NCBI GenBank assembly: GCA_049700315.1
Contig: JBNAVN010000007.1
Coordinates: forward strand, 1 to 64,000
Reading direction: 5' to 3'
Length of the DNA stretch: 64,000 nt
DNA from: JAOAFX01 sp049700315
Lineage (GTDB): Bacteria > Hydrothermota > Tepidihabitantia > SM23-42 > JAOAFX01
In this document: one piece after another, positions 43,115 through 52,303 of the stretch
Position numbering within the stretch: position 1 is the stretch's first letter
How the letters are laid out: every line of letters begins with the position of its first letter
Program-made: the position numbers and the translations under genes
Notes under the pieces: model-generated
Told to the model about the DNA's origin: nothing
The model's input: the letters and a program-made list of their open reading frames with translations, nothing else
The model's database searches: none

Positions 43115-44374
43115 TTATCGTGCAAGAACCGCAGTTTTTTTTGCTTTTGTTATTTTGTTGCGATAAGAATATTCAAGGTATACGACATACATTCCCGTAG
43201 AGATTTTTTCTTTTGCAGTTTCTACATTCCAGTAAAGAGTTCCTTTATCTCCGTTCACGAATTTTTTGCGACATAGGTCGCATATTTTTATTCCTCGAGA
43301 ATTGTAGATTGATATTGTTAGTTCACCACCGGATTCAGGTAATCGGTAATCAATCTGGAGATTATCATTCTTACCATCACCATCAGGAGTGAATATTGCA
43401 GGTGTAAGGCATAATTCGCCGATCTTACCCAGGACCTGTAAATTTTTGAATGCGGTATTATTAGCAAGATTTTTATCTTCATCAAAGTCTATTTTAAATC
43501 CAAGAAGGTGTTCTCCCTGGGCTGGCTTGTTGTATTTCCAGTATAAAAATACTGTGTCAAATGCGCCCACAAGTTCACCAGGAATATTGGCTAATAGCTC
43601 AGATGTTTCAAGTATGCTGTCACAATTTTTGTCATCAAAGATGGATAGATTGTAATCTACAGTCGGTCTTAGACCCGCATTGATTATTCCGATGCATAGA
43701 TTGGCATCTTCGCCGGTTGCAATCTTTGCAGGAATAGAACTAATGAGATTTTCATTTAGAGCGAGGTCAAAGGCGTTTGTCACACTATTTTCGTAACCCG
43801 GAGTGCATCCTGTTGAAGCGATACAGGGATGCCAGTTAGTTATTGTGTCAGTTAAATAGAGATCAATACGCTCCCAGGATATTCCATCTCCTGGATCAGA
43901 TGGGAAATTATCTTCTGAATTCGGTGTACCAAAAGATGTTGTGCAGGCGTCAGCCGGAGAAAAAATTATTAAAGGGTCGTTGGAGGCAAGTTCATTCCCT
44001 ATAGATGTATCATCGGTTGTTAAGACCAATGTTCCAGGAGCTATGCTGTAGGGCTGGCAGTTCACTGAATCAGGTACAATATATTCTCTGTCAAGGATAA
44101 GGGCATAAGAAGCCGGATAAATGAGTGTTGAATGAATACGAACATCCGGATATTTAATCAGAATTGATTCATTGTCCCAGGCACAAATTTCATCTGGATT
44201 TGCATCAAAATCAGAAATAAAATAAAGGCTCAAGTCAATCGTATCTGAACTCAGATTATAAATCTCCACAAATTCATTTCTATCCCCGTAGGGATTTTCT
44301 GGTCCTTCTACATTGGACATTACTTCGGTTATAATTATACGTGAAGTATTCAGAAGTATGAAAATTAGTAGCAC
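43115..44374 (-). CDS. Secreted lamin-tail-domain protein with C-terminal gliding-motility-type tail
   Basis: 419 residues with a hydrophobic signal of about 10 residues and a lamin-tail (LTD) domain from about 12 (ITEVMSNV, EFVEIYNLSSDTIDLSLYF). A CARDB-like segment follows (about 215-310), then a C-terminal region with FTPDGDGKNDNLQIDYRL and YNSRGIKICDL, typical of gliding-motility/sorting tails in Bacteroidetes-like bacteria. Extracellular or surface attached. The start is GTG at 44374, 5 nt after the -10 box. Confidence 0.75.
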   Translation of the reverse strand: MLLIFILLNTSRIIITEVMSNVEGPENPYGDRNEFVEIYNLSSDTIDLSLYFISDFDANPDEICAWDNESILIKYPDVRIHSTLIYPASYALILDREYIVPDSVNCQPYSIAPGTLVLTTDDTSIGNELASNDPLIIFSPADACTTSFGTPNSEDNFPSDPGDGISWERIDLYLTDTITNWHPCIASTGCTPGYENSVTNAFDLALNENLISSIPAKIATGEDANLCIGIINAGLRPTVDYNLSIFDDKNCDSILETSELLANIPGELVGAFDTVFLYWKYNKPAQGEHLLGFKIDFDEDKNLANNTAFKNLQVLGKIGELCLTPAIFTPDGDGKNDNLQIDYRLPESGGELTISIYNSRGIKICDLCRKKFVNGDKGTLYWNVETAKEKISTGMYVVYLEYSYRNKITKAKKTAVLAR

Positions 44375-44379
44375 AGTAT

Positions 44380-44407
44380 ATAATACAAACTTTTTTTATC
44401 AAGTCAA
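44380..44407 (-). promoter_or_regulatory. Leaderless-type promoter of the lamin-tail gene
   Basis: Minus strand TTGACT, 16-bp spacer, TATTAT, then exactly 5 nt to the GTG at 44374. Back to back with the ispD promoter. Confidence 0.82.
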
Positions 44408-44432
44408 GCATGGTTTATAAGTCTTAAGCCTG

Positions 44433-44460
44433 TTGACTTTTGTCGTATTCTGGTTATATT
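44433..44460 (+). promoter_or_regulatory. Leaderless-type promoter of ispD-dxr-rseP
   Basis: TTGACT, 16-bp spacer, TATATT, then exactly 5 nt to the GTG at 44466. The in-frame TTG at 44433 is the -35 box itself and cannot be the start. Confidence 0.82.
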
Positions 44461-44465
44461 TGTGT

Positions 44466-45128
44466 GTGAAGGTTTTTGCAATCATCGTTGGTGCTGGAAA
44501 GGGAAGACGTTTTGGTGGTTTGAAACAGTTTGTTAAGTTTAAAAGTAAACCGCTTCTGATCTACACTGCTGAACATTTTGAAAAAAACAGACTTGTTGAT
44601 TCAATTATCCTTGTTGTGCCGCAAAATATGATGCGGAAAACAGAGAAACTAATGAGAGATTACAGACTCAAGAAAATTTGTGCAATCGTTTCCGGCGGCA
44701 AAAGAAGACAGGATTCAGTTTTTAATGGTATGAAGGCAATAGCGAATCAGCGCGGAATCGTCATTGTTCATGATGCAGTCCGACCATTTGTTTCACAAGG
44801 AATGATAACCCGGGGGATAAGACTGTGCCAGCGATACAGGGCAGTTATTTTTGGAATGCCCATTTTTGACACCGTAAAACTTGTAAAGAATCAGAAGGTT
44901 GTTGTTACTGTACCCAGGATTTCTCCCTACGCGATACAAACCCCGCAGTTTTTTGATATTAACTGCTTAAAAAAGGCTTATGAAAGGATTGATTTTGGAA
45001 CTGAGTTTACTGATGAGGCAGCGATTGTAGAATCCATGGGCATACCAGTGTTCGTTTTCAATGGTGATGACCGAAACATAAAAATTACAACAAAACAGGA
45101 CCTGAAATTTCTGGAATATTTCAAATGA
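44466..45128 (+). CDS. ispD: 2-C-methyl-D-erythritol 4-phosphate cytidylyltransferase IspD
   Basis: About 220 residues from a GTG start. The CTP-binding motif is GAGKGRRFGGLKQF. The conserved IVHDAVRPFVS and the YAIQTPQFF and TDEAAIVE blocks are also present. It makes CDP-methylerythritol in the MEP isoprenoid pathway. It overlaps dxr by 4 bases (ATGA), which catalyses the step before; grouping the two is common. Confidence 0.95.
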   Translation: MKVFAIIVGAGKGRRFGGLKQFVKFKSKPLLIYTAEHFEKNRLVDSIILVVPQNMMRKTEKLMRDYRLKKICAIVSGGKRRQDSVFNGMKAIANQRGIVIVHDAVRPFVSQGMITRGIRLCQRYRAVIFGMPIFDTVKLVKNQKVVVTVPRISPYAIQTPQFFDINCLKKAYERIDFGTEFTDEAAIVESMGIPVFVFNGDDRNIKITTKQDLKFLEYFK

Positions 45129-46267
45129 AGAAAGTATTAATTTTTGGTTCTACTGGTTCAATCGGTCATAATACAATTGAAGTCCTTAAGAATTTGAAAG
45201 ATTATAAGGTCATTGGGCTTGCGACATTCTCGAATTACAGGTCACTGATCCAGCAGGCAAAGATATTTAGACCCCGGTATGTTACAATAGTAAATGAAAG
45301 ATATTATGCAAACATTGAAAAGAATTTGAATAAAACAAAGGTATTGTGCGGTGAAGATGGTCTACTGAAAATGGTTGCAGAATCAGATAGTGATATTCTT
45401 GTTTGTGCTTTTTCCAGAGCAATTGGAATATACGCTATTCTTGAGGCGATAAAAAGAAGGATACGCATCTGTCTCGCAACCAAGGAAATACTTGTGAGTT
45501 TTGGTGAAATTGTGATGAAAGAAGTCAGAAAGAACAGGGCTGAATTGATACCGGTTGACAGTGAACATTCTGCAGTCTATCAATGTCTTGAAGGAAGAAA
45601 TGTCTCTGAACTTGATAGAATTATCCTTACGGCAAGTGGAGGTCCGTTTTTGAAGAAATCCCTGAGAAAAGTTAACAAGTCAGATGTTTTGAGGCATCCC
45701 GTGTGGAACATGGGTAAAAAGATTACGGTTGATTCAGCAACAATGATGAACAAAGCCCTGGAGATTATTGAAGCCCATCACTTGTTTGACGTTTCTGGAG
45801 AAAAAATAAAGGTCGTGATTCATCCTGAGGCAATCTGTCATTCGCTTGTTCAGTTTGTTGACGGTACAATATTGGGACAGTTTTCTCTACCAGATATGAA
45901 ATTGCCGATACAATATGCGCTAACTACACCGGAAAGGCGGCATTCTCTGGTCAAATCAATAGAGCTTGATAAGGTCAGAAAACTCACTTTTTTGGCTCCG
46001 GATTATGAAAAATTTCCCAGCATCAATTTTGCTTATCAAGCACTTGAAATTGGAAAGAGTATGCCTGCTGTACTTAATGGTGCAAATGAGGCAGCAGTCC
46101 ATGCTTTTTTAGGAGACAAATTGAAATTCCAAGATATTCCTGTGGTTATTAAAAAGGCAATGGCAAGGCATAAACCCTGCGCAGGAAATATTGAAGATTA
46201 TGTTCGTGCTGAAATGTGGGCGAAAGAATTTGTGAAGGAAGAGATAGAAAATAAGGGGGTACATTGA
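45125..46267 (+). CDS. dxr: 1-deoxy-D-xylulose 5-phosphate reductoisomerase
   Basis: 380 residues. NADPH-binding GSTGSIGHNT at the N-terminus, ATKEILVSFG, catalytic PVDSEHSAVYQCL and the GGPFLKK segment. It makes 2-C-methylerythritol 4-phosphate, the committed step of the MEP pathway. Length is normal. Coupled to ispD upstream and to rseP downstream by 4-base overlaps. Confidence 0.97.
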   Translation: MKKVLIFGSTGSIGHNTIEVLKNLKDYKVIGLATFSNYRSLIQQAKIFRPRYVTIVNERYYANIEKNLNKTKVLCGEDGLLKMVAESDSDILVCAFSRAIGIYAILEAIKRRIRICLATKEILVSFGEIVMKEVRKNRAELIPVDSEHSAVYQCLEGRNVSELDRIILTASGGPFLKKSLRKVNKSDVLRHPVWNMGKKITVDSATMMNKALEIIEAHHLFDVSGEKIKVVIHPEAICHSLVQFVDGTILGQFSLPDMKLPIQYALTTPERRHSLVKSIELDKVRKLTFLAPDYEKFPSINFAYQALEIGKSMPAVLNGANEAAVHAFLGDKLKFQDIPVVIKKAMARHKPCAGNIEDYVRAEMWAKEFVKEEIENKGVH

Positions 46268-47583
46268 TTCTGATAACAATTATTGCCTTTCTTTTCATTC
46301 TTGGTTTTTCTATAACAATTCATGAGTTTGGACATTTTCTTTTTGCAAAGATATTTGGCATTCCCGTAGAAAAATTTTCAATTGGTTTTGGACCACCTTT
46401 AATTAGAAGAAAAATAGGTGAAACGGATTTTAGAATTGCTTATGTGCCTGTTGGTGGTTATGTTAAGATGGTAGGAGAAGAAGATGTTGAAGTGCCATTT
46501 ACAAAACAGAAGCGTGATGAGCAAGAAACTTCAACCACTGAAAATGTTGCTCCTGTAAAGGGTTTTTATGACGCACCGCTTCTTCACCGGGTACTCGTTG
46601 TCTTGAGTGGTCCCCTTTTCAATATCATTTCCGCAGTAATCGTTTTGATAATTGTTTATGGTTTTTGGGGAATCTATGTCAATCCCTACCTGAGAATAAC
46701 GGTAGCTAAAGAAAGTTATGCAGAGAGAATTGGATTTATACACGGGGATTCGCTTATTTCAATAAGTGGCAAAGTGCTACATTCGTGGGATGAACTGGAG
46801 AACGCAATAGTAGTATTTCAAAATAAACCTGTTAATATTGTATTGAAACGGGGTGATTCAATTGTGGAGAAGAATATTACCATAAACCTTGATTCGCTCG
46901 TTCTCAGTCCATATGTTCCGCCACTTGTTGGTTCTCTGAAAGTAGGAGGACCAGCACATAGGGCAGGTATGGCAAACAATGATAGCATTATACGAATAGA
47001 TGGTGAGAACGTAGAAACCTGGGAAGAATTTGTAGCAAAGGTGCGCAAATCAAAAAATATTCCCTTGAAAATTGAATGGCTACACAACCGTGAATTAAAA
47101 TCTGCAATTGTCACACCGTTACCATATTATGATCCACTGCTCAAAGATACGATTGGACAGATTGGAATTGTAATGCCTCTAAGAAAGATACATATTGAAC
47201 CTCTGAGGGCAATTATGATGGCAGTAAGTCGCTCAATTGAGCTCATATACCTGACACTCAAGACTTTGTACCAGTTAATCATCGGTGAAATCTCCCGCAA
47301 GGCGCTCGGTGGTCCAATTGCTATTGCAAAATTGACTGGCGAATCTGCACGCTGGGGTATTGAGAATCTGCTCAGTCTTCTGAGTGTCATTTCAATAAAT
47401 CTTGGTTTGGTGAATCTATTTCCAATCCCTGCGCTTGACGGTGGTCACATAGTCATTGCAATAATTGAAGGGATCAGGCAGAAGCGGTTCAGTAAAAAAA
47501 CAAGATTTGTCATCCAGCAAATTGGATTTACAATAATATTGTTGCTCATCATTTATGTTACTTTCAATGACCTTACAAGATGA
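46264..47583 (+). CDS. rseP: Site-2 protease RseP
   Basis: 439 residues. The catalytic zinc motif HEFGH (H20, E21, H24) lies in the first membrane helix. One to two PDZ domains sit between the membrane segments (about 150-300), and the LDG motif is in FPIPALDGGHIV near the end. It cleaves membrane-embedded anti-sigma factors or signal-peptide remnants. It starts at TTG after GGGGGTACA. dxr-rseP adjacency is common in bacteria. Confidence 0.95.
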   Translation: MILITIIAFLFILGFSITIHEFGHFLFAKIFGIPVEKFSIGFGPPLIRRKIGETDFRIAYVPVGGYVKMVGEEDVEVPFTKQKRDEQETSTTENVAPVKGFYDAPLLHRVLVVLSGPLFNIISAVIVLIIVYGFWGIYVNPYLRITVAKESYAERIGFIHGDSLISISGKVLHSWDELENAIVVFQNKPVNIVLKRGDSIVEKNITINLDSLVLSPYVPPLVGSLKVGGPAHRAGMANNDSIIRIDGENVETWEEFVAKVRKSKNIPLKIEWLHNRELKSAIVTPLPYYDPLLKDTIGQIGIVMPLRKIHIEPLRAIMMAVSRSIELIYLTLKTLYQLIIGEISRKALGGPIAIAKLTGESARWGIENLLSLLSVISINLGLVNLFPIPALDGGHIVIAIIEGIRQKRFSKKTRFVIQQIGFTIILLLIIYVTFNDLTR

Positions 47584-48887
47584 AAATTTTGTTTTATTAT
47601 GCGGTATCGTCAGCAAGAAGATTTGAACCACTCATTGCGATAAAAGGGAGTGCTTTTTTTAGACGCCCCAATTATGATGCGATGCGTATTGCCCATCTTT
47701 CAAAAAATCATCATTTCTATTATTTTGATGAACGCGTGGAAGAGACACCCCAGGTTGTTCCAGATTTAGTGGTTTTTCCTGTGCCATTAACTCTTGCCTA
47801 CTATGTCCAAACTCAAGTTCAGAAGTGGCGTGAGAAAAAGGTTAAGACTATTGCGTATGGTGTGTATCCTTCATTGTTTTTGAGTGAAGCAAAAAAGCAC
47901 TTTGATGTAGTAGTACGGGGTGATATAACTGCTGTCTGGGATGAAATTCTGAAGGACTATGAAAGGGGAGCTCTTGCTGATGTGTATGAAGCTGGTGAGG
48001 CACCGATAAGTTTCAAAACCCAACGTGAATTTGAAAGGAAATATGGGCTCACTCCGATTATTTCACAATTGAGGACTTCTTATGGCTGTTCCTGCAGTGC
48101 TGAATTTAAAGACTATTGCTATGAAAGTATCATTCACAGCCGGAATTACCTGTGGAAACCGGAAGAAGTTGCACAGGAGGTGATGAATCTTACGCGAAAA
48201 ATGATCTATATTATGGATGATGATTTCTTGCATAATCTTGATTATGCGTGTGAGATCTTAAGTCGCTGCTGGAGAATGAAGAAGATGTGGATTTTTCAGA
48301 CTAAGGGTTCGGTTTTCAGGCATAAGAAAATAATGAATTTCTTCAAAGAACATGGTGTACGAATCATTTATCTTAAAGAAGACTGGCTTGGTGTGAACCT
48401 TGCGAAGGATATATATAATCCTGAATTCGTCAGAGAAAAAGAACATGAAATAAATATGATCCACAGCAGCAGAATGAGCGCAGGGGTGAAACTCATGGTG
48501 GGCTACGATGATGAGACATCTCGGTTTTACAGGGATCTTTTGAAGTTTTTGATAGATATCAAGATTGATTTTGTTGAAATAGCAGTGCGGACACCATTGC
48601 CATTAACCCAGACTTATAGAATATTAGAGAAGAGCAAAAGGATGAATAAAGACCTTTCACTTTATGACCGCTGGATGCCGGTTGTAAGACTTGATGGGAT
48701 TAATCAAAATGAGCTATATAATTGGTTGGAATTTCTGCGGGATGGCTTTTATTCCTGGGATTCAATCCTGCGGCGTATAATCCTTGTTGCACCCCAATTA
48801 GGATTCTACAACACGATGTTTTTCTTTTTGATTCCAAACCTGTCATACCGTGATAATTTCTTAGAAAGAGTTGGTTATCCACCATGA
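47580..48887 (+). CDS. B12-binding/radical SAM-like protein with altered iron-sulfur motif
   Basis: 435 residues. The order resembles B12-dependent radical SAM enzymes: an N-terminal alpha/beta part (YYFDERVEETPQVVPDLVVF) and a C-terminal barrel opening with TSYGC, followed by IYIMDDDFLHNLDYACEIL, matching the usual DDNF segment. But the cluster motif CxxxCxxC is not there: the sequence has CSCSAEFKDYC, so cysteines are misplaced. It may have lost SAM chemistry, or be a new variant. It overlaps rseP by 4 bases, last in the isoprenoid/protease unit. Confidence 0.6.
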   Translation: MKILFYYAVSSARRFEPLIAIKGSAFFRRPNYDAMRIAHLSKNHHFYYFDERVEETPQVVPDLVVFPVPLTLAYYVQTQVQKWREKKVKTIAYGVYPSLFLSEAKKHFDVVVRGDITAVWDEILKDYERGALADVYEAGEAPISFKTQREFERKYGLTPIISQLRTSYGCSCSAEFKDYCYESIIHSRNYLWKPEEVAQEVMNLTRKMIYIMDDDFLHNLDYACEILSRCWRMKKMWIFQTKGSVFRHKKIMNFFKEHGVRIIYLKEDWLGVNLAKDIYNPEFVREKEHEINMIHSSRMSAGVKLMVGYDDETSRFYRDLLKFLIDIKIDFVEIAVRTPLPLTQTYRILEKSKRMNKDLSLYDRWMPVVRLDGINQNELYNWLEFLRDGFYSWDSILRRIILVAPQLGFYNTMFFFLIPNLSYRDNFLERVGYPP

Positions 48888-48898
48888 TGAAATTTAGA

Positions 48899-48926
48899 TT
48901 GATTTATCTCTGCTTTTGCATATAAT
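48899..48926 (+). promoter_or_regulatory. Leaderless-type promoter of the barrel-like gene
   Basis: TTGATT, 16-bp spacer, TATAAT, then exactly 5 nt to the ATG at 48932. Confidence 0.85.
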
Positions 48927-48931
48927 AGTTA

Positions 48932-49579
48932 ATGGCGATACTATTATTTTTTTTCTCGATTAACCCATTCAATGAAGCAAATTTTGTGCCTTTACCATTT
49001 CGTTCAATCAGCGTGCTAAGTAACCCTGCTGGCATTGGCATAGGCAGGGGTGCTGAACTATTCTTTGCTTACAGTTCTAAATCATTGAGCAGTGGAATGA
49101 CATTGGGAAATCTGGGTTTTGGTGTTTCCCGTAGGGATACTAATACCATATATGAGTTGGGCGCAGGGATCAAATTTCCAGGGGCTTTTTCCGTGGGCTA
49201 TGCCCGACAGTTTGGGGATACTACTGAAAATATTATTGGATTGATTTGCGCTATAGGTAGGTATCTAAATTTCGGCTGTACATCAACACTTGGTACAAAG
49301 AAATACGTGCATGGCGGGGCAGGAATTAAGATTGGCGGTGGTATTCTAACCCTTGCAGGTGAACTGGTCTATGAAGGAATTGACGATTCTACTGATTATC
49401 TTTTTGGATTTACCATCAGTCCGACTTATGGCATAAAGGTCAATTTTTTGTCAGATTCGGATTGGCACTGGAATGCAGGGCTCAACCTTGGCACATCAAA
49501 ATTGAGACTTGGAGTTATCTATTCAAGACAGGACAAAAAATTAACCGGCGGAATTATTATATCTGCCCAGAGTTTCTAA
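48932..49579 (+). CDS. Small PorV-like outer-membrane beta-barrel protein
   Basis: 215 residues with a short N-terminal signal, then VLSNPAGIGIGRGAELFFAY, the NPAG motif shared with PorV/PorQ-like barrels. Repeated Gly/Tyr beta strands follow to the C-terminus (SFGISAQSF-like end). Shorter than the 14090 protein, perhaps 8-10 strands. Probably in the outer membrane; cargo and function are unknown. It converges with the secreted gene at 49586 (6 bases between stops). Confidence 0.65.
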   Translation: MAILLFFFSINPFNEANFVPLPFRSISVLSNPAGIGIGRGAELFFAYSSKSLSSGMTLGNLGFGVSRRDTNTIYELGAGIKFPGAFSVGYARQFGDTTENIIGLICAIGRYLNFGCTSTLGTKKYVHGGAGIKIGGGILTLAGELVYEGIDDSTDYLFGFTISPTYGIKVNFLSDSDWHWNAGLNLGTSKLRLGVIYSRQDKKLTGGIIISAQSF

Positions 49580-49585
49580 TATAAA

Positions 49586-51133
49586 CTATCTCAGCACGAT
49601 AATCTTGAAGACATTTTCTTGATTTGTATCAATCTTTAGAAAATAGATTCCTGCGGGCAAATTCAAGCGCGCTGAATTATCTTCTATTTTTTGGACAATC
49701 TGTCCTGCGATATTGTAAATTAGCACAGGATGCGACAATTCTGTTTCAAATATTTGATTGAGTCTTATTCCTGAGCGGACAGGGTTTTTCAGGATGATTT
49801 TATGAGATGAATCGCTTCTATTCTCGGCAATACCCACTCCTGGATTTGGTGTTCCAGGTGTCAGTGTATCATAGTCATGGAAATCAGTGAAGTTGTCATC
49901 AGTGTCGTTTCCATCAGGATACCGACCAAGGCAATGTCCAGCAACAACATCAGGTGCGGGTAGCCATTCACCAGTAAATATCCAGCCATCAAGTATTCCG
50001 TATCCGAGGGCATCTATTGTGATACGGTTGAATCTCAATTCTAAGTTATCTGGACCATTCTGCAGGTCAGCTCCAGGGTCAACCAGGTCTGCATTTGGCA
50101 CCCAGGAATTCTGGGCAATAACAAAAAAGCCATCCGAAGGTATGGAAAATCCTCCGAGGATTATTGTGTCATAGTCAGCACCACCATTGCCATTAACACC
50201 TACGAGTGTGAAACCATCAAGGTTCATATTTTCTTGCCCAAATAGTTCAATATAACATCCTGAGTCAGTTCCTGGAGCATCGTAATAGATTTCATTTATG
50301 TAGACATGCAATTTTCCTACATAAAATGCATTGGTATCAGAAAATGTGGTTAGATTGTCGTTATCAGTGAATCTTAAATAATAGAAGATTGTATCACCGG
50401 CAAATTGCCCGGAAATTTGGAATCTAAATGTATCATTGCTCACTGAGCTGTGGGTGGTTCTGACTGGACTGCTGAGATTATTTACGCCATAATAAAGAGT
50501 GTCAGCAACGATAGCGCCATCATCACTCACCTTGGCATATACATTTATAGGTGTTCCAGCATCGGGATTCGTAGGTTTATGCCAGAAGCGGACGATAACC
50601 GGTGCCTGGGTTGCAGGAGGAGTGAATGATGCGTCGTCAATATAGAATACCGCACCGCCGTCCCAGGCAGCAGCACTATCATAGGCACGAGCAAAAACAT
50701 AGGCAGAATCCGCGCCATTTGGTGAAGTTGCAGTGAGAATAAGTTGCTGCCAATTCGCTGAATTCGCAGAATATGTATTTGAATAGACATTGGACCAGGT
50801 TCCACCAACCCGCCAGGCAATTGCTTGTCTTAACCTTCCTGCGGGGTCATTGTCATATATCCAGACTGAAAATGTGTACTGGGTATTGGCACTGACTGCA
50901 AATCGGGCAGAGGTAAAATCGGCAATATCCTGATTTTGTGTGATCAAACTATCCTTGACACTAAAATTACCCGAATGCACAATAACATCTTCCTGATAGA
51001 CCAGGATTGAATCATCTTTAAACCAATTATCAGGCATACCGCCAGTCCAGTTTTCAAAGCCAGGATTGGGCAGGAGATTCTGGCATATTCCTGATGTAAT
51101 AACCAATAGAAACAACACAAGAAATTTTTTCAT
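49586..51133 (-). CDS. Secreted protein with carbohydrate-binding-like and lamin-tail domains and Por sorting tail
   Basis: 515 residues from the ATG at 51133, chosen for GGAGG upstream. Signal peptide MKKFLVLFLLVITSGICQ. A jelly-roll (CBM4/9-like) domain follows from about 22 (NLLPNPGFENWTGG, then ANWQQLILTATSP and FYIDDASF). A beta-sandwich and a lamin-tail domain (YINEIYYDAPGTDSGCYIELFG) come next, then a C-terminal sorting tail (LPAGIYFLKIDT, final KIIVLR). Exported through a type IX-like system. A role in polysaccharide binding is likely from the first domain. The enzyme part is missing, so it may act as an adhesin. Confidence 0.78.
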   Translation of the reverse strand: MKKFLVLFLLVITSGICQNLLPNPGFENWTGGMPDNWFKDDSILVYQEDVIVHSGNFSVKDSLITQNQDIADFTSARFAVSANTQYTFSVWIYDNDPAGRLRQAIAWRVGGTWSNVYSNTYSANSANWQQLILTATSPNGADSAYVFARAYDSAAAWDGGAVFYIDDASFTPPATQAPVIVRFWHKPTNPDAGTPINVYAKVSDDGAIVADTLYYGVNNLSSPVRTTHSSVSNDTFRFQISGQFAGDTIFYYLRFTDNDNLTTFSDTNAFYVGKLHVYINEIYYDAPGTDSGCYIELFGQENMNLDGFTLVGVNGNGGADYDTIILGGFSIPSDGFFVIAQNSWVPNADLVDPGADLQNGPDNLELRFNRITIDALGYGILDGWIFTGEWLPAPDVVAGHCLGRYPDGNDTDDNFTDFHDYDTLTPGTPNPGVGIAENRSDSSHKIILKNPVRSGIRLNQIFETELSHPVLIYNIAGQIVQKIEDNSARLNLPAGIYFLKIDTNQENVFKIIVLR

Positions 51134-51152
51134 TTTGCCTCCTTGAATGTGA

Positions 51153-51180
51153 ATTATATCTGCCCAATTGAAAAAGTCAA
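51153..51180 (-). promoter_or_regulatory. Promoter of the secreted carbohydrate-binding gene
   Basis: Minus strand TTGACT, 16-bp spacer, TATAAT, then 19 nt containing GGAGG before the ATG at 51133. Confidence 0.82.
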
Positions 51181-51261
51181 GGCTCACAATTCCTGCAATT
51201 CTTTTACTGTACTTCACCGGAATATATATTTACAATATGTTTTTGTAACGACAATTTATTG

Positions 51262-51289
51262 TTGACTTTTTCTCTATTTTAGATATAAT
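51262..51289 (+). promoter_or_regulatory. Promoter of the hydrogenase supra-operon
   Basis: TTGACT, 16-bp spacer, TATAAT, then 9 nt to the ATG at 51299, so the leader is only a few nt. It is the only promoter I can see for the following 12.7 kb. Confidence 0.82.
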
Positions 51290-51298
51290 GTTGGTCTT

Positions 51299-52303
51299 AT
51301 GAAATTATTTTTGCTCCCCTCTAAAGATTTTTCAGAGTTTGTCAGGAGATTATGTGTTAGGGTGAATCTTTTTCTACCCTTTGTTGAGAATGGTAAATCA
51401 CACATTGTTGAATATGACCCTGAAAAGGCATTTTTGCCTGATTTTAACAGGGTCAGGACTGCCCAGAATATCAAACACTTCTTTTTTCCAACAAGGGAGA
51501 TTGTTGCCCGTTTCCCGGCAAAAAGAAAATTGAGAACCGATTCGATTGTGCTTATGGGTGTTAAAAATTGCGATTTAAGAGGGATAGAAGTATATGACCG
51601 TGTATTTTTAAAGTGGGAACCTGTAGATAATATATATAAGGAAAGAAGGGAGAATATATTAATAATTTCTGCTGATTGTCCAGAACCACAGGATACCTGT
51701 TTTTGTAATTTTGTGGGCTTAAAACCCTATCCAGATGGACTGAGTGATTTGAATATCACGGTTGTAAAATCCGGATATTTGTTTGAGGTATTTTCAGAAA
51801 AAGGGCAGAATCTGATAAATGAAAATAAGGACCTTTTTGTGGAACCAGATAATGAGGATATGAATGAGAGAGATATTATCAGAAAAAAGGCAATTGAAAG
51901 ACTTGAGGCTATAAACAAAAAGAGAATGAAAGAAAAAGTTTATGAACTCGTTGAAAAGGCAGACAAGAATACGATAAGAAATGCTCGTAATGAATGTGTT
52001 GAGTGTTTTTCCTGTCTATTTTGTTGCCCCACCTGTTATTGTTTTTTAGTGAGCGATTATAAAAAGGGTGATGATGTTGAAAGGTTAAGGGTATGGGATG
52101 CCTGTTATTATGCTGCCTATGCACGGGTTGGTGGTGGTGCGAATCCGCGCAGTCGTATTGATCAAAGATTCTGGAATAGATTTCAGTGTAAGTTTAACTA
52201 TTTTTACCAATATGAGAAAATCTTTGCCTGCTCGGGCTGTGGAAGATGCTATTCAGGATGTTCGGCAAAGATTGATATAAGGGAGATTCTCAACAAACTA
52301 TGA
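51299..52303 (+). CDS. HydB-like iron-sulfur subunit (sulfhydrogenase beta / 4Fe-4S dicluster family)
   Basis: 334 residues. The N-terminal GVKNCDLRGIEVYDRVFL and DCPEPQDTCFCNFVGLKPY blocks are those of sulfhydrogenase beta subunits and related anaerobic sulfite reductase A proteins. The C-terminal half has two cysteine groups: CVECFSCLFCCPTC (about 237-250) and CSGCGRCYSGC (about 314-324). It would pass electrons between the flavoprotein next door and a hydrogenase. It overlaps the next gene by 4 bases. Confidence 0.85.
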   Translation: MKLFLLPSKDFSEFVRRLCVRVNLFLPFVENGKSHIVEYDPEKAFLPDFNRVRTAQNIKHFFFPTREIVARFPAKRKLRTDSIVLMGVKNCDLRGIEVYDRVFLKWEPVDNIYKERRENILIISADCPEPQDTCFCNFVGLKPYPDGLSDLNITVVKSGYLFEVFSEKGQNLINENKDLFVEPDNEDMNERDIIRKKAIERLEAINKKRMKEKVYELVEKADKNTIRNARNECVECFSCLFCCPTCYCFLVSDYKKGDDVERLRVWDACYYAAYARVGGGANPRSRIDQRFWNRFQCKFNYFYQYEKIFACSGCGRCYSGCSAKIDIREILNKL

